From Raphanus sativus (taxonomy: Eukaryota > Streptophyta > Magnoliopsida > Brassicales > Brassicaceae), in the NCBI RefSeq assembly GCF_000801105.2, contig NC_079516.1:2790001-2854000 (forward strand): a stretch of 64,000 bases of DNA, read 5' to 3'. The number at the start of each line of letters is the position of its first letter. The first letter of the stretch is position 1. A program made the position numbers and the translations under genes. Shown here in pieces: positions 38,230-50,869 of this stretch. Below the pieces are notes generated by a model. The model searched no databases. It was not told the origin of the DNA and saw only the letters and a program-made list of their open reading frames with translations.

Positions 38230-40340
38230 CTAAGCACCACCATGTTTCTGTGTCCATGGTTTGATAACAGAGACAACGGTAATGATGATGATGATAAGAA
38301 GGATGAGGATGGCAATGCACATCCATTTCCTTGAACTTTTCTGTTTCTTTAGTGCCTTTGTTAGTTGGTTATTCCCGGATTGAACATGATCCACAGCGCT
38401 GGAGACCTGTTAGAGTAGAAACAGAGCAATAAGGGGTTTGAAGAAATCTTAACTCAGGGTTTCATCAAAGATAATGAAGAGAGACTGTTTACCATATTCT
38501 CTATGTTGTCTAGCATCTCTCCCTGTGCATCCACCAGCACTGCCATATCAAGAAACACCTACCAACCAAAAACAGAAAAAGAGACGCAGAAGGTGAATCA
38601 TTGTTGAATATATCGATAATTTTGGTAAAGTAGAGCAGGCTTTACTTGTTGGAGGTCAAGGAGTTTCTTCTCTAAATCTCTGACAGCATCATGGCGTTCC
38701 TGAATCTCAGCCAGTGTATCCATTATCTGCAGAGCCAGAAAATAACCTAACTTGTGATACACGTGTCTGTTGTCTTGTAGCTTAGGTATTCATGGTATTG
38801 CCTAAACATAAATACCAACCTGGCCTCGCCCTTGCTCCATGATTGCTTTCTCAAAAATCTGCTCACTGTCTCCTGTTTCAATCAATCTATCGACCATCTA
38901 CACACCCAAAGAGATTATCATGAGCCAATACTAAAATTAATTCAGTAGATTTAACTTGAGAAAACAACTATAAGTTCTTGCCTCTTCATCAGCTCGTTGC
39001 CCAGTCACTACCATTGTCAAGATCCAAAACAACACACAAAAATTGCTATCAGAAGATCATCAATGAAAACAGTTAAAATCTTTTGTAGATTCTCAATTCA
39101 AAACCTGTAAACACACGCCTCTCAACAACTTCTCTGTATTCTTGGTGAATGTTTTGTCTTAGAGTCTGCAGTGAACAAACTTTAAAAGCTTAGGGCTAAC
39201 TTTCTTAAGAAGATTTTGCAGAACCACTTCTCAAAACTTACTTGGAATTCAGATATCTTGTCCTTGAACTTCTTCTTTATCGCTCTGCGGATAAAACAAA
39301 TTACACATTGGGAGAGAGACATAATCTTGAAGCATAGCAATAGATTCAGGAAACAAAAACTCACATAGTTGTGGCTGTTCTTGTTCTGTCTACTCCAGTT
39401 CCTTTCCCACAACCTGGTTTACTCCGGTTCTCTAGATTCTGTACAAATTAATTCAGGTCTTAAACAAAGAGGACCAGATCACATCAACAGAATCAACAAT
39501 GTATTCATCTCTAAGCCTAACCTCTCTATCAAGTTCTTCGATCTTTCCTTTGATGAAGCGAGAGATTCTTCCAACTTCATCAACATCTCTCTCCATCCTC
39601 TGCTTGATTGCTACAGAACAAGAAAAACATTAGAGAGAAGCCATATTTCAATTCATCTAAATCTTGAATCAAGAACTTGTCTCTAAGTTTTAAAATTCGA
39701 AATCGTACATTTCATTGCAGGACCCTTAGTGACGGCTTTAGTCTCCTCGTGTGCCGCTTGAAGCTTCTTGAGATGCTTGTCAAGCTTCTCATATTGGTTA
39801 TCGATTTCTCCGACCTAAACAGTTAGTAATGATCTCAATATACACATTTGACACAGATTGAGAAGGGTTAAAGAGGGATGTTTTTTTTTTTCTTGAAAAA
39901 AGTTAAAGAGGGATGTTAAGTATACCTTTTTGAAGAAACCAGCAAGGCCGAGATCTCCAGAGTTACCTGGTCCATGTGCTGACTCAATGTCGCTTCTATT
40001 AGATCGATCTCTCGAGAACTCTGACGAACCCTGTCCAATGTTAACATCATCATCTTACTATATATTTCCTCCATTAAATCCCATGTAAATCTCAAGATTT
40101 ATTGGATGATTCTGTTTCTATATAAACGATTAATGTTTGAGAAATTGTAATGAGACGTCATATCATACAAAAACTTGTAACTCAAGCAAAGAGCCCTACG
40201 AGTTTCTAATTTTAACTACACGGAAACATTGCGGGGCTCAGAAGTTAGAACAAAAATGGTCGTGATCACGTAATGTCCAAAGGGAAACGGAGAAAAGTTG
40301 GAAGGAAAAGATAAAGACAAACCTTCAAGAGGTCGTTCAT
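38230..40340 (-). CDS. SYP131: Qa-SNARE syntaxin, SYP13 group
   Basis: A plasma-membrane Qa-SNARE that drives fusion of secretory vesicles. SYP131 is known to be pollen-expressed. About eleven exons join in frame from [18 protein letters not shown]. The protein has an N-terminal Habc bundle ([40 protein letters not shown]), a linker with [19 protein letters not shown], and a SNARE motif from about [20 protein letters not shown] through [15 protein letters not shown], whose central Q-layer is glutamine. It ends with a single C-terminal anchor ([20 protein letters not shown]) and [10 protein letters not shown]. About 305 residues, as in the family. SYP132 is the alternative; the gene order favours SYP131. 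Confidence 0.93.
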
Positions 40341-41182
40341 TGTCGGAGAACTTGGTTAGAGAAGAAGAAGAAGATCTATAAGATAGGATAAAAAGAAACT
40401 TGCTGAACAATCAACCAAACTCCATATATTCCATGCAAAATGATATATAACCTAAATAACATTCAAGAAGGAAAGCAAACCTGGTTTTATCAGATAAACC
40501 CAGATCTCTCTTGTTCTCTTTCTCTTTTGTTTTCTCCTTTTTTAATCATAGAAATTAATAAGAAAAAGATCATCTAAAGAGAAGAAGAGAGGAGGCGCTT
40601 CATTACCGCATAAACCAGAGCACAAAAAAAAAAAGATTGTTAGACACGTAAGGTTAGGGTCAGCGGTTAAGATCTTATTTTGATATTTAATGTAATTCTT
40701 TTTAACAACAAAAAAACTGGTAAATCTGGTTGATGACAGATAACTACTCAAATTCTCTTATCCTGGGGGTGGTGTATCTATTACATGCATTAAATCAAAC
40801 ACAAACAATGTATGTATTCAAAGCCTTCTTGCTGCACAAGGACACCTAAAATCGCATGTTTTTAGAATTATAGCCACATCACATTTCCCGCCTCCACATA
40901 TAAAACTTCAGTTAATATTCTCTAGTTAGAGCTGTCAGCGTTTGCTTATATATGTTATTCGAGGGTTAATACTCTAGCCGCAAAGGAATCTTCCAAGCAA
41001 CGAGACTAAGCAATCATATATTATATTCTAAAGACACGCCTCCACGTCTGAAGAGACAGTAATGCGACTTGTTCAATGTCAACGATGTGTTTGACAATGA
41101 CATTATGGGATGAAGATAAGTAGTTGTGAATGACTGTGACTTGTTACATGAAAAACAAAAGTATATCTCTTTATTCTCTCTT
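40341..41182. other. intergenic DNA between syntaxin and TIR-NBS genes
   Basis: Divergent upstream regions of both genes. No further gene, repeat or RNA was recognised. Confidence 0.5.
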
Positions 41183-43943
41183 ATGGATTTTTCTTTTTCT
41201 TCTTCTTTGGTCTCTCCTCAGGGGGGATACGATGTGTTCCCAAGCTTCAGAGGTCCAGACGTCCGTCAAAAGTTTCTCAGCCACTTGTTTAATGAATTTG
41301 ACCGCAAGGGAATCAATACTTTCAGAGATAGTCAGATCAAGAAAGGCAGATCCCTCAGTCCTGAACTCAAGCAAGCTATAAGAGAATCAAGAATCTGCCT
41401 CATCATCCTCTCTAAGAACTACGCTTCATCGAGCTGGACTCTGGGGGAGTTAGTTGAGATCATGGAGTCTTGGCAAGCTTCTGGCAAAACGGTAATGACA
41501 ATTTTCTATGACGTTGAGCCGTCTCATGTAAGAAAACAGACCGGAGAGTTTGGAATGGAATATAGAAAGACTTGTGAGACAGAGACAGAACAGCAGAAGC
41601 AGAGATGGAAGCAAGCTTTGACTAGTGTTGCAAACATACTCGGAGAAGATTCACATAAGTGGTTTGATCCTCTCCTCTCCATTTGAAACATTTGTAATCA
41701 TTATCTCATAACAATGCATTTACAGTAAAAAACTCTATAAATTAATAATACTTAAGACTGTGATATTTTATTAATTTATAAAAAAAATCTTTTAAGATTT
41801 ATGTACATTAAATGTATTTTTTATGTAAAAATGATTTGATGGTATATGTACTGATTAATTTTATAGATGCGCATTTTGTGTTGTTATTATTCAATTATTT
41901 TGGTGTATATAAATATTTACTGTAAATGTAGATGCATTTTAGATGTAGAATGACAAATGTAAATGTAGATGCATTTTAGATGTAAAATGACAAATAACAT
42001 TAAAATATTTTGAAATGTTTAGAAAAATTAAAGATAAACTTTACTATGTAAAAAAAACTAACTATACAGCATATTTTTTATATTTATATAAATTTTATAT
42101 GCATTAACTATTAATTTACGTTTACACTGGTATCATGTAATTACATACAAGTTTTTCAAAAATTTATTTTCTTATCGAATTATGACATATTTTAAATTAG
42201 TCCAACTAGACTAAAAGACTATTAATTTATGAAGTTATATTGTATATTGATTGATACTTTCTTATAATATCTATGTGATTCATTGTGCAACATTTTGATG
42301 GAGGAACCAAAGTTTCTATCTTCTCAGGGACAGTGAAGCAGATATGATCTCAAAGATTGCCAAAGATGTTTCTAACGAGTTGAACTTCACATCATCAAGG
42401 GACTTTGATCATCTAGTTGGAATTGAAGCTCACTTAGCAGAGATGGCTTCACTGTTATGCCTAGAATCAGATGAAACAAGGATTGTTGGGATTTGGGGGC
42501 CCCTGGGGATAGGCAAAACAACAATAGCAAGAGCCATATACAATCAGATTTCAAGAAATTTCCAGCGCTGCCTCTTTATGGATAATGTTAAGAGAAGTTA
42601 CAGAAGTGGTGGTGACTCTGACACTTATACATTAAAGCTGAGGTTGCAAAGAGAGTTTCTTTCAAAGATTTTGGACCATAAGGATATGGTAATACACCAT
42701 TTAGGTACAGCTCAAGAACGGTTGAAGCATGAGAAAGTCCTTGTTGTTCTTGACAATGTGGATAAGCTAGAGCAACTACAAGCTTTGGCAAATGGACCTC
42801 CCTGGTTTGGTAAAGGAAGTAGGATCATCGTGACGACAGACAATAAACATCTCTTGGAAGCACATAAGATCAAGCATATATATGAAGTGAAATTCCCATC
42901 TAAAGATGAAGCTCTAAAGATATTCTCTCAGTCTGCTTTTACAAAAAGTGCTCCCCCAGAGGGTTATCTGAACCTTGCAGTTGAAGTAACAGAGCTAGCT
43001 AGTCATCTTCCATTAGGCCTCTGTGTTCTTGGCAAAGCATTGCGCGGGAAGAGCGTGAGCAGGTGGACTGTTCAACTACCTAGGATCAAAACCAGTCTCA
43101 ATAGGGACATTGAACAAGTACTAATGGTTGGTTACAATGGCTTAGATGATGAAGACAAAGCTATCTTTCTCCACATTGCGTGTTTGTTTGAAGGCAAAAG
43201 AGTTGATTGTGTCACACAGTTTCTTGGAAACAGTGGTTTAGATATCGAATATGGACTTAGTGTTCTTGTTGGAAGAGCTCTTATAAGTATATTGAATGAC
43301 AAACTCATTATCATGCACCGGTTGCTAAGACAGATGGGCAGAGAGATTGTTCATAAACACTCTATTCACTTGTCTATGAGATGCCGGTTCTTGATGGGTG
43401 CTTACTACATGTACCATGTTCTTGCTGATAATATTGTAAGTCCTTTTATCTATAGCACCTCACTCAATGTGGTTTCAGTCAACTGATTAGCCTTTTATGG
43501 GTATTTTTCAGGGCACTGGAGCTGTGTTAGTCAGCCTCACAAATGAGAAAGCCCTTAGTGGAGTGCATGATCAACAACTTGTAAGATTCTGCAGAGATAT
43601 GGTGGATAAGGTTAGTCATGAGAGTATACATGAGTGTTAGCTACCTAATTAACTTTAGTCATTTACACTGAGATTCATGTCCTATGACATGCATGCCTTG
43701 CAGGGGAGCAAATTGGCCAAGCTAGTCTGGAAGGGAATCAGTAACTTGGTTTGGTTCATGTTTTCTCTCCTAAGCAGTGCCTTTCTTTCCATCATGAGTA
43801 TGCCGACTGCTGCATTTGAACATCCGTTTTGGAAAATCAAGAAGAGACTTTCGAATCTGAAACCCACCAGCAAAGAGGTGAACTGCTCTGTGGAGGGTTG
43901 CAAGGAGGTAGGAGACATCTCACCAGATATCTTGCTCATGTAA
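41183..43943 (+). CDS. TIR-NBS protein without LRRs, with membrane-segment tail
   Basis: A plant immune-receptor-like protein. Four exons join in phase: 41183-41658, 42328-43435, 43512-43610 and 43704-43943. The TIR domain (YDVFPSFRG, FLSHLF, SSSWTLGELVEI with the NADase-type Glu) spans about residues 12-155. NB-ARC follows: P-loop GIWGPLGIGKTTIARA, kinase-2 VLVVLDNVDKLEQL, RNBS-B GSRIIVTTDNKHLL, a GLPL variant SHLPLGLCVLG, then MHRLLRQMGREIVH. Instead of LRRs the last two exons encode about 110 residues with a hydrophobic segment (LVWFMFSLLSSAFLSIM) and a basic stretch. TIR-NBS proteins can act as helpers or truncated sensors. An upstream in-frame ATG at 41126 would add 19 residues. I recall no such gene at this place in Arabidopsis. 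Confidence 0.85.
41920..41998. repeat. short tandem repeat in the TIR-NBS intron
   Basis: Two adjacent copies of about 36 bases (aatgtagatgcattttagat core) inside the 669-bp first intron, with weaker copies just upstream. Confidence 0.7.
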
Positions 43944-44353
43944 ACTAATTCATAATGTTGAAACTTTGGACCCCTAGTTTGATTTGGGACTGAGCTTATA
44001 AGTCGTATTATATGTATCTTTGACTTAATGCAATTTCTGTTTCTTCACTTATTAGTATTACTATTTTTATAATTGTTTGTTGATGATGATTGGGGGAACC
44101 AAATACTGAAATTTCAAACCTATTAAGCCTTAACCATTCGATAAAGTGTGTCACAATATTCAGACTAAAGATGACTCCCCTAAACAAACCTAAATCAGAG
44201 GTAAACCGCATGGACTACTATGTGTTTGGTTTTAGTGAAGTACAAAGCAAAACAGGATCATCCTAAACAACTCTGCTTCACCTCTTAATCTTTTTGGCTT
44301 CTTTTTTCTTCAGCTTCCTAAACAGAGTTGGTTGGTTGGTTGTTGATGGTTAG

Positions 44354-45801
44354 CTAGTTGTTTCTTGCCTTCTCCAGATCTGGAAGATCTGATATCAAAT
44401 AACAAAGTTTTAATGCAAGATCAATCATATAACCAAACAGTCCAGAGTATAATAACGGCACTAAAACTTTGCATTCAATCAATTTTTACTTAGTCTCTAC
44501 TTCCAGGTTTAAAGGTTGTTGAAAACTTACAAAGCAATCCATCATCATCGCTGCTTTCACAATCTTCATCAACAAACTATGAATAAAAAAGAGGTAAAAA
44601 ATAATTAGCCGAAGTGGCTTAGCTAAACACCAATAGAAAGAAACAAACAAGTATGAGAATCCACTTACTGCACTCTCATCATCAGAGGCTGTTTCAGCTG
44701 AAAACAAAGAAAGCCAAAATAGAGACTCTATAGTTAGAAACAACTTATGACCAAGGATGATGTGAATACGTATAAAATTGACTTATAAGTTTGTAAGGAC
44801 TTACAGTTGACTTCCTCATCCTCATCACACCACTTGTTCCAGTCTACTTTGATGTAAGGCGCAGGCTTCTCTTCTGATTTCAAGATTCGTGGCCACCAGC
44901 TTCTCTCTTCTTTCTGAATCGAAAATATAATGTTCCTTAGCCCAACGTTCTTTCTATATTCCTGCATCATACATAACATAGGACACTTGTAAAAAACAAG
45001 TATGTTGCTAGTTCTTATGATTTAAAGGGAGAAGAAATGGGCACTTACTGGCACGACCTTCCCATATAGCTCCAAGCTGAACTCGAAGAGCTTGCCTTGT
45101 GCGCCAAGAGCAGAGAAAGTGAATAGTCCCTGAGGCTCACATTTGACTGAAACGTCCTTTGCGTCAGGTAAGGCGACGGTTAGGTAAACCTTATCAGAAC
45201 GCTGTGCCCAAAGAACCTCCGGGTTATGACTACATACAAGACAAAACACAACACTTTTCAACTATACCGTTCTGTTGCCACCTAACGACACAATAAAATC
45301 ATAACCAAAACAGAACAAAACTTCGAATCCTCTGTGGACCAATTTCAACACTCAATTAATATAAGTAGAATTAAAAGATCCAAACTTTTAAGAAGCATAG
45401 GCATGAGCATGAGTGCTTCAGACAGAATTAACACTGTTGAAGCACATCAAAATGCAACCTTTGAGAAAGATTGCTACAGAGGGACTGATCAAGTGAAAGA
45501 TGATTTCTTTGTAAATCATTATAACAAAGTTCTAAGATTTATGCAATAGCTCTCTATGACTGAAGGATCACAAGGTTCGAGCTTTTCCTCTGGGAGCTTA
45601 ACTCTTAAACACTATACAAACATGAAAGTAATCTTCTAATGCAAAACCCATTAGTAAACTAACTAAAAGATGATTACTTTATATATCTTAGATCACAAAT
45701 CAACACCAAAACTGTTTTGTGGATTATAACACCAAACTGAATCAGTTTCATCTTCTGGTTTAAAGTCTTAGTCTTTGGTAAATCTCAAACACATACCTCA
45801 T
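44354..45801 (-). CDS. p23-2: p23-like HSP90 co-chaperone
   Basis: A CS-domain protein that binds HSP90 in its ATP-bound state in the cytosol. Six coding exons, the first coding only ATGAG (45801-45797). Exon 2 (45229 down) gives [20 protein letters not shown], then the CS domain continues with [20 protein letters not shown], and exon 3 carries [20 protein letters not shown] and [14 protein letters not shown]. The acidic tail ([22 protein letters not shown]) ends DLEKARNN, with TAG at 44354-44356. About 150 residues, typical for plant p23-2. All junctions I checked are canonical. The neighbour order syntaxin to p23-2 matches my recollection of Arabidopsis chromosome 3. Confidence 0.93.
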
Positions 45802-45921
45802 GTTTTAGTGATCGGGAAGTGTGAACGGCGGATGTAAGAGCGTCGCTGAAGCTCAAGCGACAGAGACAGAGTGAACTCAACGAGTCTTTTAGGGTAATAA
45901 GATTCTTCTGGAGTGAAACAA

Positions 45922-45951
45922 AGGTAAAGGTAAAGGTAAAGGTCAAAGGAA
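45922..45951. repeat. hexanucleotide repeat upstream of p23
   Basis: Four consecutive copies of GGTAAA, the last diverged, about 120 bases upstream of the p23 start, in its promoter or leader. Confidence 0.7.
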
Positions 45952-46117
45952 TCTAACAATCAGCCCCCACAGTTTTTGATTATTTTCATATAGATCCATA
46001 AACTATAGAGATATTACACTTTTATCCTAAAAGAAAAAAAAATATTTTCATTGTTGTCATTGGATTTCTGTTTGAGTGTTTTCCATAGTTGACAAAAACA
46101 AAGGTTTTTCCATAATT

Positions 46118-46315
46118 ATGCCAGTTTGTGTAATTAAATTATCATCTACTAGAAGAGGTCATATCAACAAATTTTGCAAGAAAACAGTATGTTCAATTTT
46201 AATAAAAATATTTAAATATATGCCAGTTTGTGTAATTAAATTTTCATCTACTAGAAGAGGTCATATCAACAAATTTTGCAAGAAAACAGTATTTTAATAA
46301 AATATTTAAATATAT
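46118..46315. repeat. 102-bp tandem duplication
   Basis: The block starting atgccagtttgtgtaatt at 46118 recurs at 46220 with only a few differences, and the second copy lost a few bases near its end. The open frame across it (46076-46297) is a by-product of the repeat, not a gene. Confidence 0.85.
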
Positions 46316-46837
46316 TTAATGAAAAAACAAAGAGATCACACCAAAAAAAAACTAGTAACCAATAATAATTAATTAAATAATACGGAGTATATATATATAT
46401 TATTTGCTAAGCTAGTAATTAACTAGATAGCAATGGATATTTTTAAGACTCTAAATATATAATTATAACTACGTTGATATATATGACCAAATCATTTCAT
46501 ATTGTTTATTTGCCACATCATTTCTAAAATTTCAAGTAAACTCCATTTAATGACAAGAAAGAGTTTAAAGATGATTTTCTAAGTATAAAAGACGATTTGA
46601 GAGAGATTTTATCATGTTTGCTTTCAGTAATAAGTAATAAATATTTATATGTTTTATTAGGAATTGGATGCTTGTAATTAAACAAAGAACTAATGGATAT
46701 GCATGTTTAGATTGTAAACATTTTCTTTAATACTACGTCGATACAAAACTTAAAATTTTGTAATATGTTTATAAATACTAATTTCAAAACAAAAAGAGGA
46801 GTTATGTCATATATTCATCTTTTTTTCAAGTTGGAAA

Positions 46838-47278
46838 ATGAAATGGATGCTATTCTCATTTCTACTTATCCTCAAAACGTCATCATCTTTTGGAAACCAT
46901 TCGTCCATCGATGGAATATTACCGTTTGCACCTAAACATATCGTGATTATTAACAGAATTAACACAAGAGCAACACTGGTCTTGCATTGCAGAAACAAAG
47001 AGATAGATTTGGGGATAAGAGCAGTCCTATTCGAAGGTAGCATTGATTTCAGTTTTCATGTCAACCTCCGTAGAACAACAAGGTATACTTGCAGTTTCAA
47101 CTGGCCTGAGCATAACGCAACATTTGCTATTTTTACGGTCGATAGAGATGACAACCCAAGAAGTAAGCTTGGAGTTTGTAGAGAATGCATTTGGATCGTT
47201 TTTGTTGGTGGCCCTTGTCGTGATAAACGTGATAAAACTGGTATGACTTGTTTCAACTGGGATTCTGTATCGCTTTAA
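46838..47278 (+). CDS. S-protein homologue (plant self-incompatibility S1 family)
   Basis: A small secreted protein of the SPH family, named from poppy S-determinants. Most Brassicaceae members have unknown roles, often in reproductive tissue. Single exon of 146 residues, as usual. It has a signal peptide (MKWMLFSFLLILKTSSSFGN), a core with LVLHCRNKEIDLGIRAVLFE and ATFAIFTVDRDDNPRSKLGV, and conserved cysteines in HCRNK, YTCSFNW, CRECIW, GPCR and CFNW. No frameshift. It is an accessory gene in this place. The start is the first ATG before the signal peptide. Confidence 0.85.
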   Translation: MKWMLFSFLLILKTSSSFGNHSSIDGILPFAPKHIVIINRINTRATLVLHCRNKEIDLGIRAVLFEGSIDFSFHVNLRRTTRYTCSFNWPEHNATFAIFTVDRDDNPRSKLGVCRECIWIVFVGGPCRDKRDKTGMTCFNWDSVSL

Positions 47279-48505
47279 AATATATACTGCATAATTTTTG
47301 TATCTTTTATTTGATTCATAATGATAATAAAATAAACAGGTCTGGTAGGTGATATTCTTATTACATGTTTGTAGCTTTTCTCTTGTGTGATAAGAGATTA
47401 TATTTCTCTTAATGAGATATCGAAGTTAACAACTATTTATGAGAACTAGTACTCAATATAGAGTTTGTGGATTTCTTTTAAAATCATTATAAATAAGTTC
47501 TAAGATTTATGAAATAGCTCTCTACTCGTTACAAAGAATACAATTATCTATGACTGAACAATACCAAGAACTTCCTCGTCAATAACATTTGATATTTTTC
47601 TTCTGGGAGTGTAACACTTGAACACTAAAAAACATGAAAATTGAAAGCCAGTCTTCAAAAACAAAAACATGAAAATATATTCTAATGCAAACATCTTAAG
47701 TTAACTCCCTCAAAGACATAATCCATCAAGAAGATATTATACTGTAAATTAAATTAATATTTACTAAAAGAGAGCATGTCAACAAATTTTGTAATCTAAA
47801 TATTTGATTTTAACAAAAACATTTAAAATGTAATCTATAACTATTTAATGAAAAGAAAGAGAGAGTTTTGTAGGCAAACAAATTAGTAACCAATAATAAT
47901 TGACCAAGAACAAATAAATATATGTACAATATTTTTTATTATTTCGTATGCCAATACGTAGTTCTAACTACTAATGGACATTTTTAGACTCTAAATAATT
48001 TACTTGTAATTACGTCTCTATATATAACCAGATATTTCATGTTGTAAATTGTCATATCCTTTAAACTTTTAACTAACATCTATCTAATGGACAAGAAAGA
48101 GTTCAAAGACATTTTTCTAAAGTATAAAAGACGATTTCAGAGATCTTACCATTTTTCTTTCAGTGCTAACTAACTAAAGAACATTAATCATCTGTTTATT
48201 TAGTATGCTAGTATACAATTTTTGGACCATTTTTCTTTAATTTGCTGAATACGTCGGGCCAAAGGCCAATTTGTGAAACCCCTAAAAGTTTATAAAGGAA
48301 GCTAAGATTCAATACCTTAATGTTTCCACCATCATTCTAGGTAAATCATTTTGATGCCTAATGGAAAACAAAAGAAAAAACTAATCGAGCATTTAGACAA
48401 TGCAGTTAAACGGATGAAATTTAACAAGGACTTGATAAAAGTATTAGCTAGCATATAAAGTAAAAAACAACAACAAGAGACTAACTATAATATTTCATTA
48501 AGATA
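47279..48505. other. AT-rich intergenic DNA
   Basis: No gene seen. About 47760-48180 looks like a diverged duplicate of 46120-46640 (shared phrases such as ggacaagaaagagttcaaag and aagtataaaagacgattt). The S-protein gene therefore lies between two copies of its surroundings. Confidence 0.5.
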
Positions 48506-48507
48506 CT

Positions 48508-48535
48508 AGGGTAAACCCGCCCTACGGGCGGGCGA
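48508..48535 (-). other. Helitron 3'-terminal hairpin
   Basis: A 7-bp GC-only stem with loop GTA in very AT-rich surroundings, followed by the CTAG terminus at 48509-48506. In Helitrons this hairpin is the rolling-circle termination signal. Confidence 0.85.
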
Positions 48536-49305
48536 ATAAATAAATTAGTATATAAAATTATTTTAATGTTTAACTTATTTTAATTATTTATTTTATTATA
48601 AATTTTAAAAATATAAGTATGCTATAATAACAATATAACAATAGGTGAATAGATTTTCCTAAAATTACAGTAGATTGGAATTAGTAGAGTAAAAATATTT
48701 CTGCTCTCAATTATGTATTTGTTTCACAATTAAAAATATTTTTTTATTTTCTTCTTAAAACTAATGATATACATGGAATAAAATAAATAAATTATACGTT
48801 ATAACTTTGAATATTATAAAATAGATAAATAGATACTTCAAATGAATATTGGCATCAACATAACGTGAAAGGATGCATGGTGTCAAAATGAGAGAGTTGT
48901 ATTTGAGGGATCAGTATTTTTGCTCCTGCATCTTTCCCAGTCATGATCTCAGCCTCGACTATAATGTCACCATCAGTATTTCTGAGGGACATTTGAACTC
49001 TTATTTGTAACTGAGGTATTACGAAGAGTAAAACTCCAAATCTGTTCTCAACAAAAGATTACTTGACCTGATTGGAAGTATTATGAAGATTAAGATTCAG
49101 AACCTGTTTCAAACAAAAAAATTACGTGAACCAATGGTCAACGGGCGTGAGCATGATAAGATCTATACTTTTAACAATGTTTACTATAAGCTTGTCATAT
49201 AAACAGGTGACTATCAAATCGTTGATAGTCGCCTATTGTTCGGCCAATTCTTTTTAGCTTTATTTGTTAATGATATAGTAGATCAATCAAACAATTTGTA
49301 TAAGA

Positions 49306-50709
49306 TTATATAGTGACGTATACGTACAGTCTCATGTTATGATATATTATATTAAAGTAAAATGCTATGAAACGGACATTTCGAATCATATTCCATTTCA
49401 AGCAGTCTTTGAGCGATCCAAATATGAATAAAGATCTTAGATGTCTCAGAAACCAATCCCATGATCGATCATTTTCTGAGTCAACAACCGCAAATGCAAT
49501 AGGATACAAGTTAGAGTTTCCATCTAAAGCTGTAGCAACAAGTAATACTCCTTTGTACTTGCTCTTCAAAAATGTCCCATCAACAACAAGAACTTTCCGC
49601 ATGGATGTGTGAAAACCTCGTATTGATTGCCCAAACGAAAGGAATAGAAATCGGAATTTACCATCAACATCAGTTTCATAAAACGTCTGTGTTCCTGGAT
49701 TAGCTTCCCTCAGCATGTACAAATATTTCGGAATTTTTCCAAAACTCTGCTCCGGAATACCTCGAACCACATGAATTGCAAATTCACGAGCATCCCATGC
49801 TAACGACTTAGATATCTCGCATCCATGATCCATTCTCATAATCTGTATGATATCATTAGTCTTCGGACCTTCTTTCACACCATCATATCTATGCATTATT
49901 ATACTGCCAATAGTTTTTGCAGAAGGTATCCGACCACCATTATTCATACTCGACGCAGCACATGTATGATCCGCCACATATTTTTTGATGATGAAATATG
50001 TGGAGCCTGATAACCCTTCAGCACGAACACTCCAGTTGCAATGGTTGTCAATGCATCGAATGTACCAAAGTTTTCTGTCCGATTTAACAACTTTGTAATC
50101 GAAGTTATGCTTCGTAGCTGACATTTCCAACGCTGCTTTCAACATCGACTTGTTTTGAAACGTTTCACCCTTCTTCACAACATCGATCAAAGAAAATCGA
50201 ACACTTTTCCCCCTATCATCTTCTTTTCCACGTATGGCGAGATGATCATCTTCTTCTGAGCCGTTCGCGTTACAATCAGATGAACTACCACTCTCATCTC
50301 TAGCTGAAACCGAGGAAGCTTCACCGACCTCTCTGAATGGCGAGTTAGATTCCTCCTTATCAACGCCAATGCTGTCGTTGTTCCCATGCATAAGCGAAGT
50401 AGACACACACAACCTTGTCGAAGGTTTTCCACGTACATATGTAAGAAAATTTTTGACTTGGCTATCATTCTCAATGATAACTGGGGGACAGTCGATGGTG
50501 CCGATTAACTCCATAGGTAGGTAGCTTAACTCAAGCTCGACATCGTTTTCGTCAATTCCAAAATCCTTGAAAACCATAACCCTTAGATCTTCAAAGGAAC
50601 TTGTCAATTCCAAAACTAGTACTCTGCCTCGTTTTTTCATATCAACATCAAATCCCCACCCTTTTTGGGGATCAAACTTCCACATCCCACAAGAACCATA
50701 AATATGCAT
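49306..50709 (-). pseudogene. truncated MULE (MuDR-type) transposase
   Basis: The frame opens at MHIYGSCGMWKFDP (50709; an upstream ATG at 50820 is possible). It runs through a PB1-like start, a disordered acidic middle, and the plant Mu DNA-binding domain (YKVVKSDRKLWYIRCIDNHC, VRAEGLSGSTYFIIKKYVAD). The beginning of the MULE catalytic domain follows: VVDGTFLKSKYKG with the first catalytic Asp, then SENDRSWDWFLRHLRSLF. A frameshift then falls where the second catalytic motif (SDR-like) is expected, and the rest, including the SWIM zinc finger, is absent. It cannot be an active transposase. It lies inside the Helitron, on the same strand. Confidence 0.85.
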
Positions 50710-50869
50710 CTTCTTCACCAAGAAATTCAAAAAAATTTGATGGTTTCCAAAGAAAAAAAGAGATCGATGAGGATGAAGAAGAGAACACGTTTTTTTAAAA
50801 AAAACCAACTTAGGAAACACGAAAAATAAGGCAAATATTTATTTAAAATATATTCTCAACAGATTTTAG

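Noticed and set aside
46076..46297. Open frame with internally repeated protein sequence
   Set aside because: It arises from a 102-bp DNA tandem duplication with AT-rich codons, and no promoter, homology or conserved start is seen.
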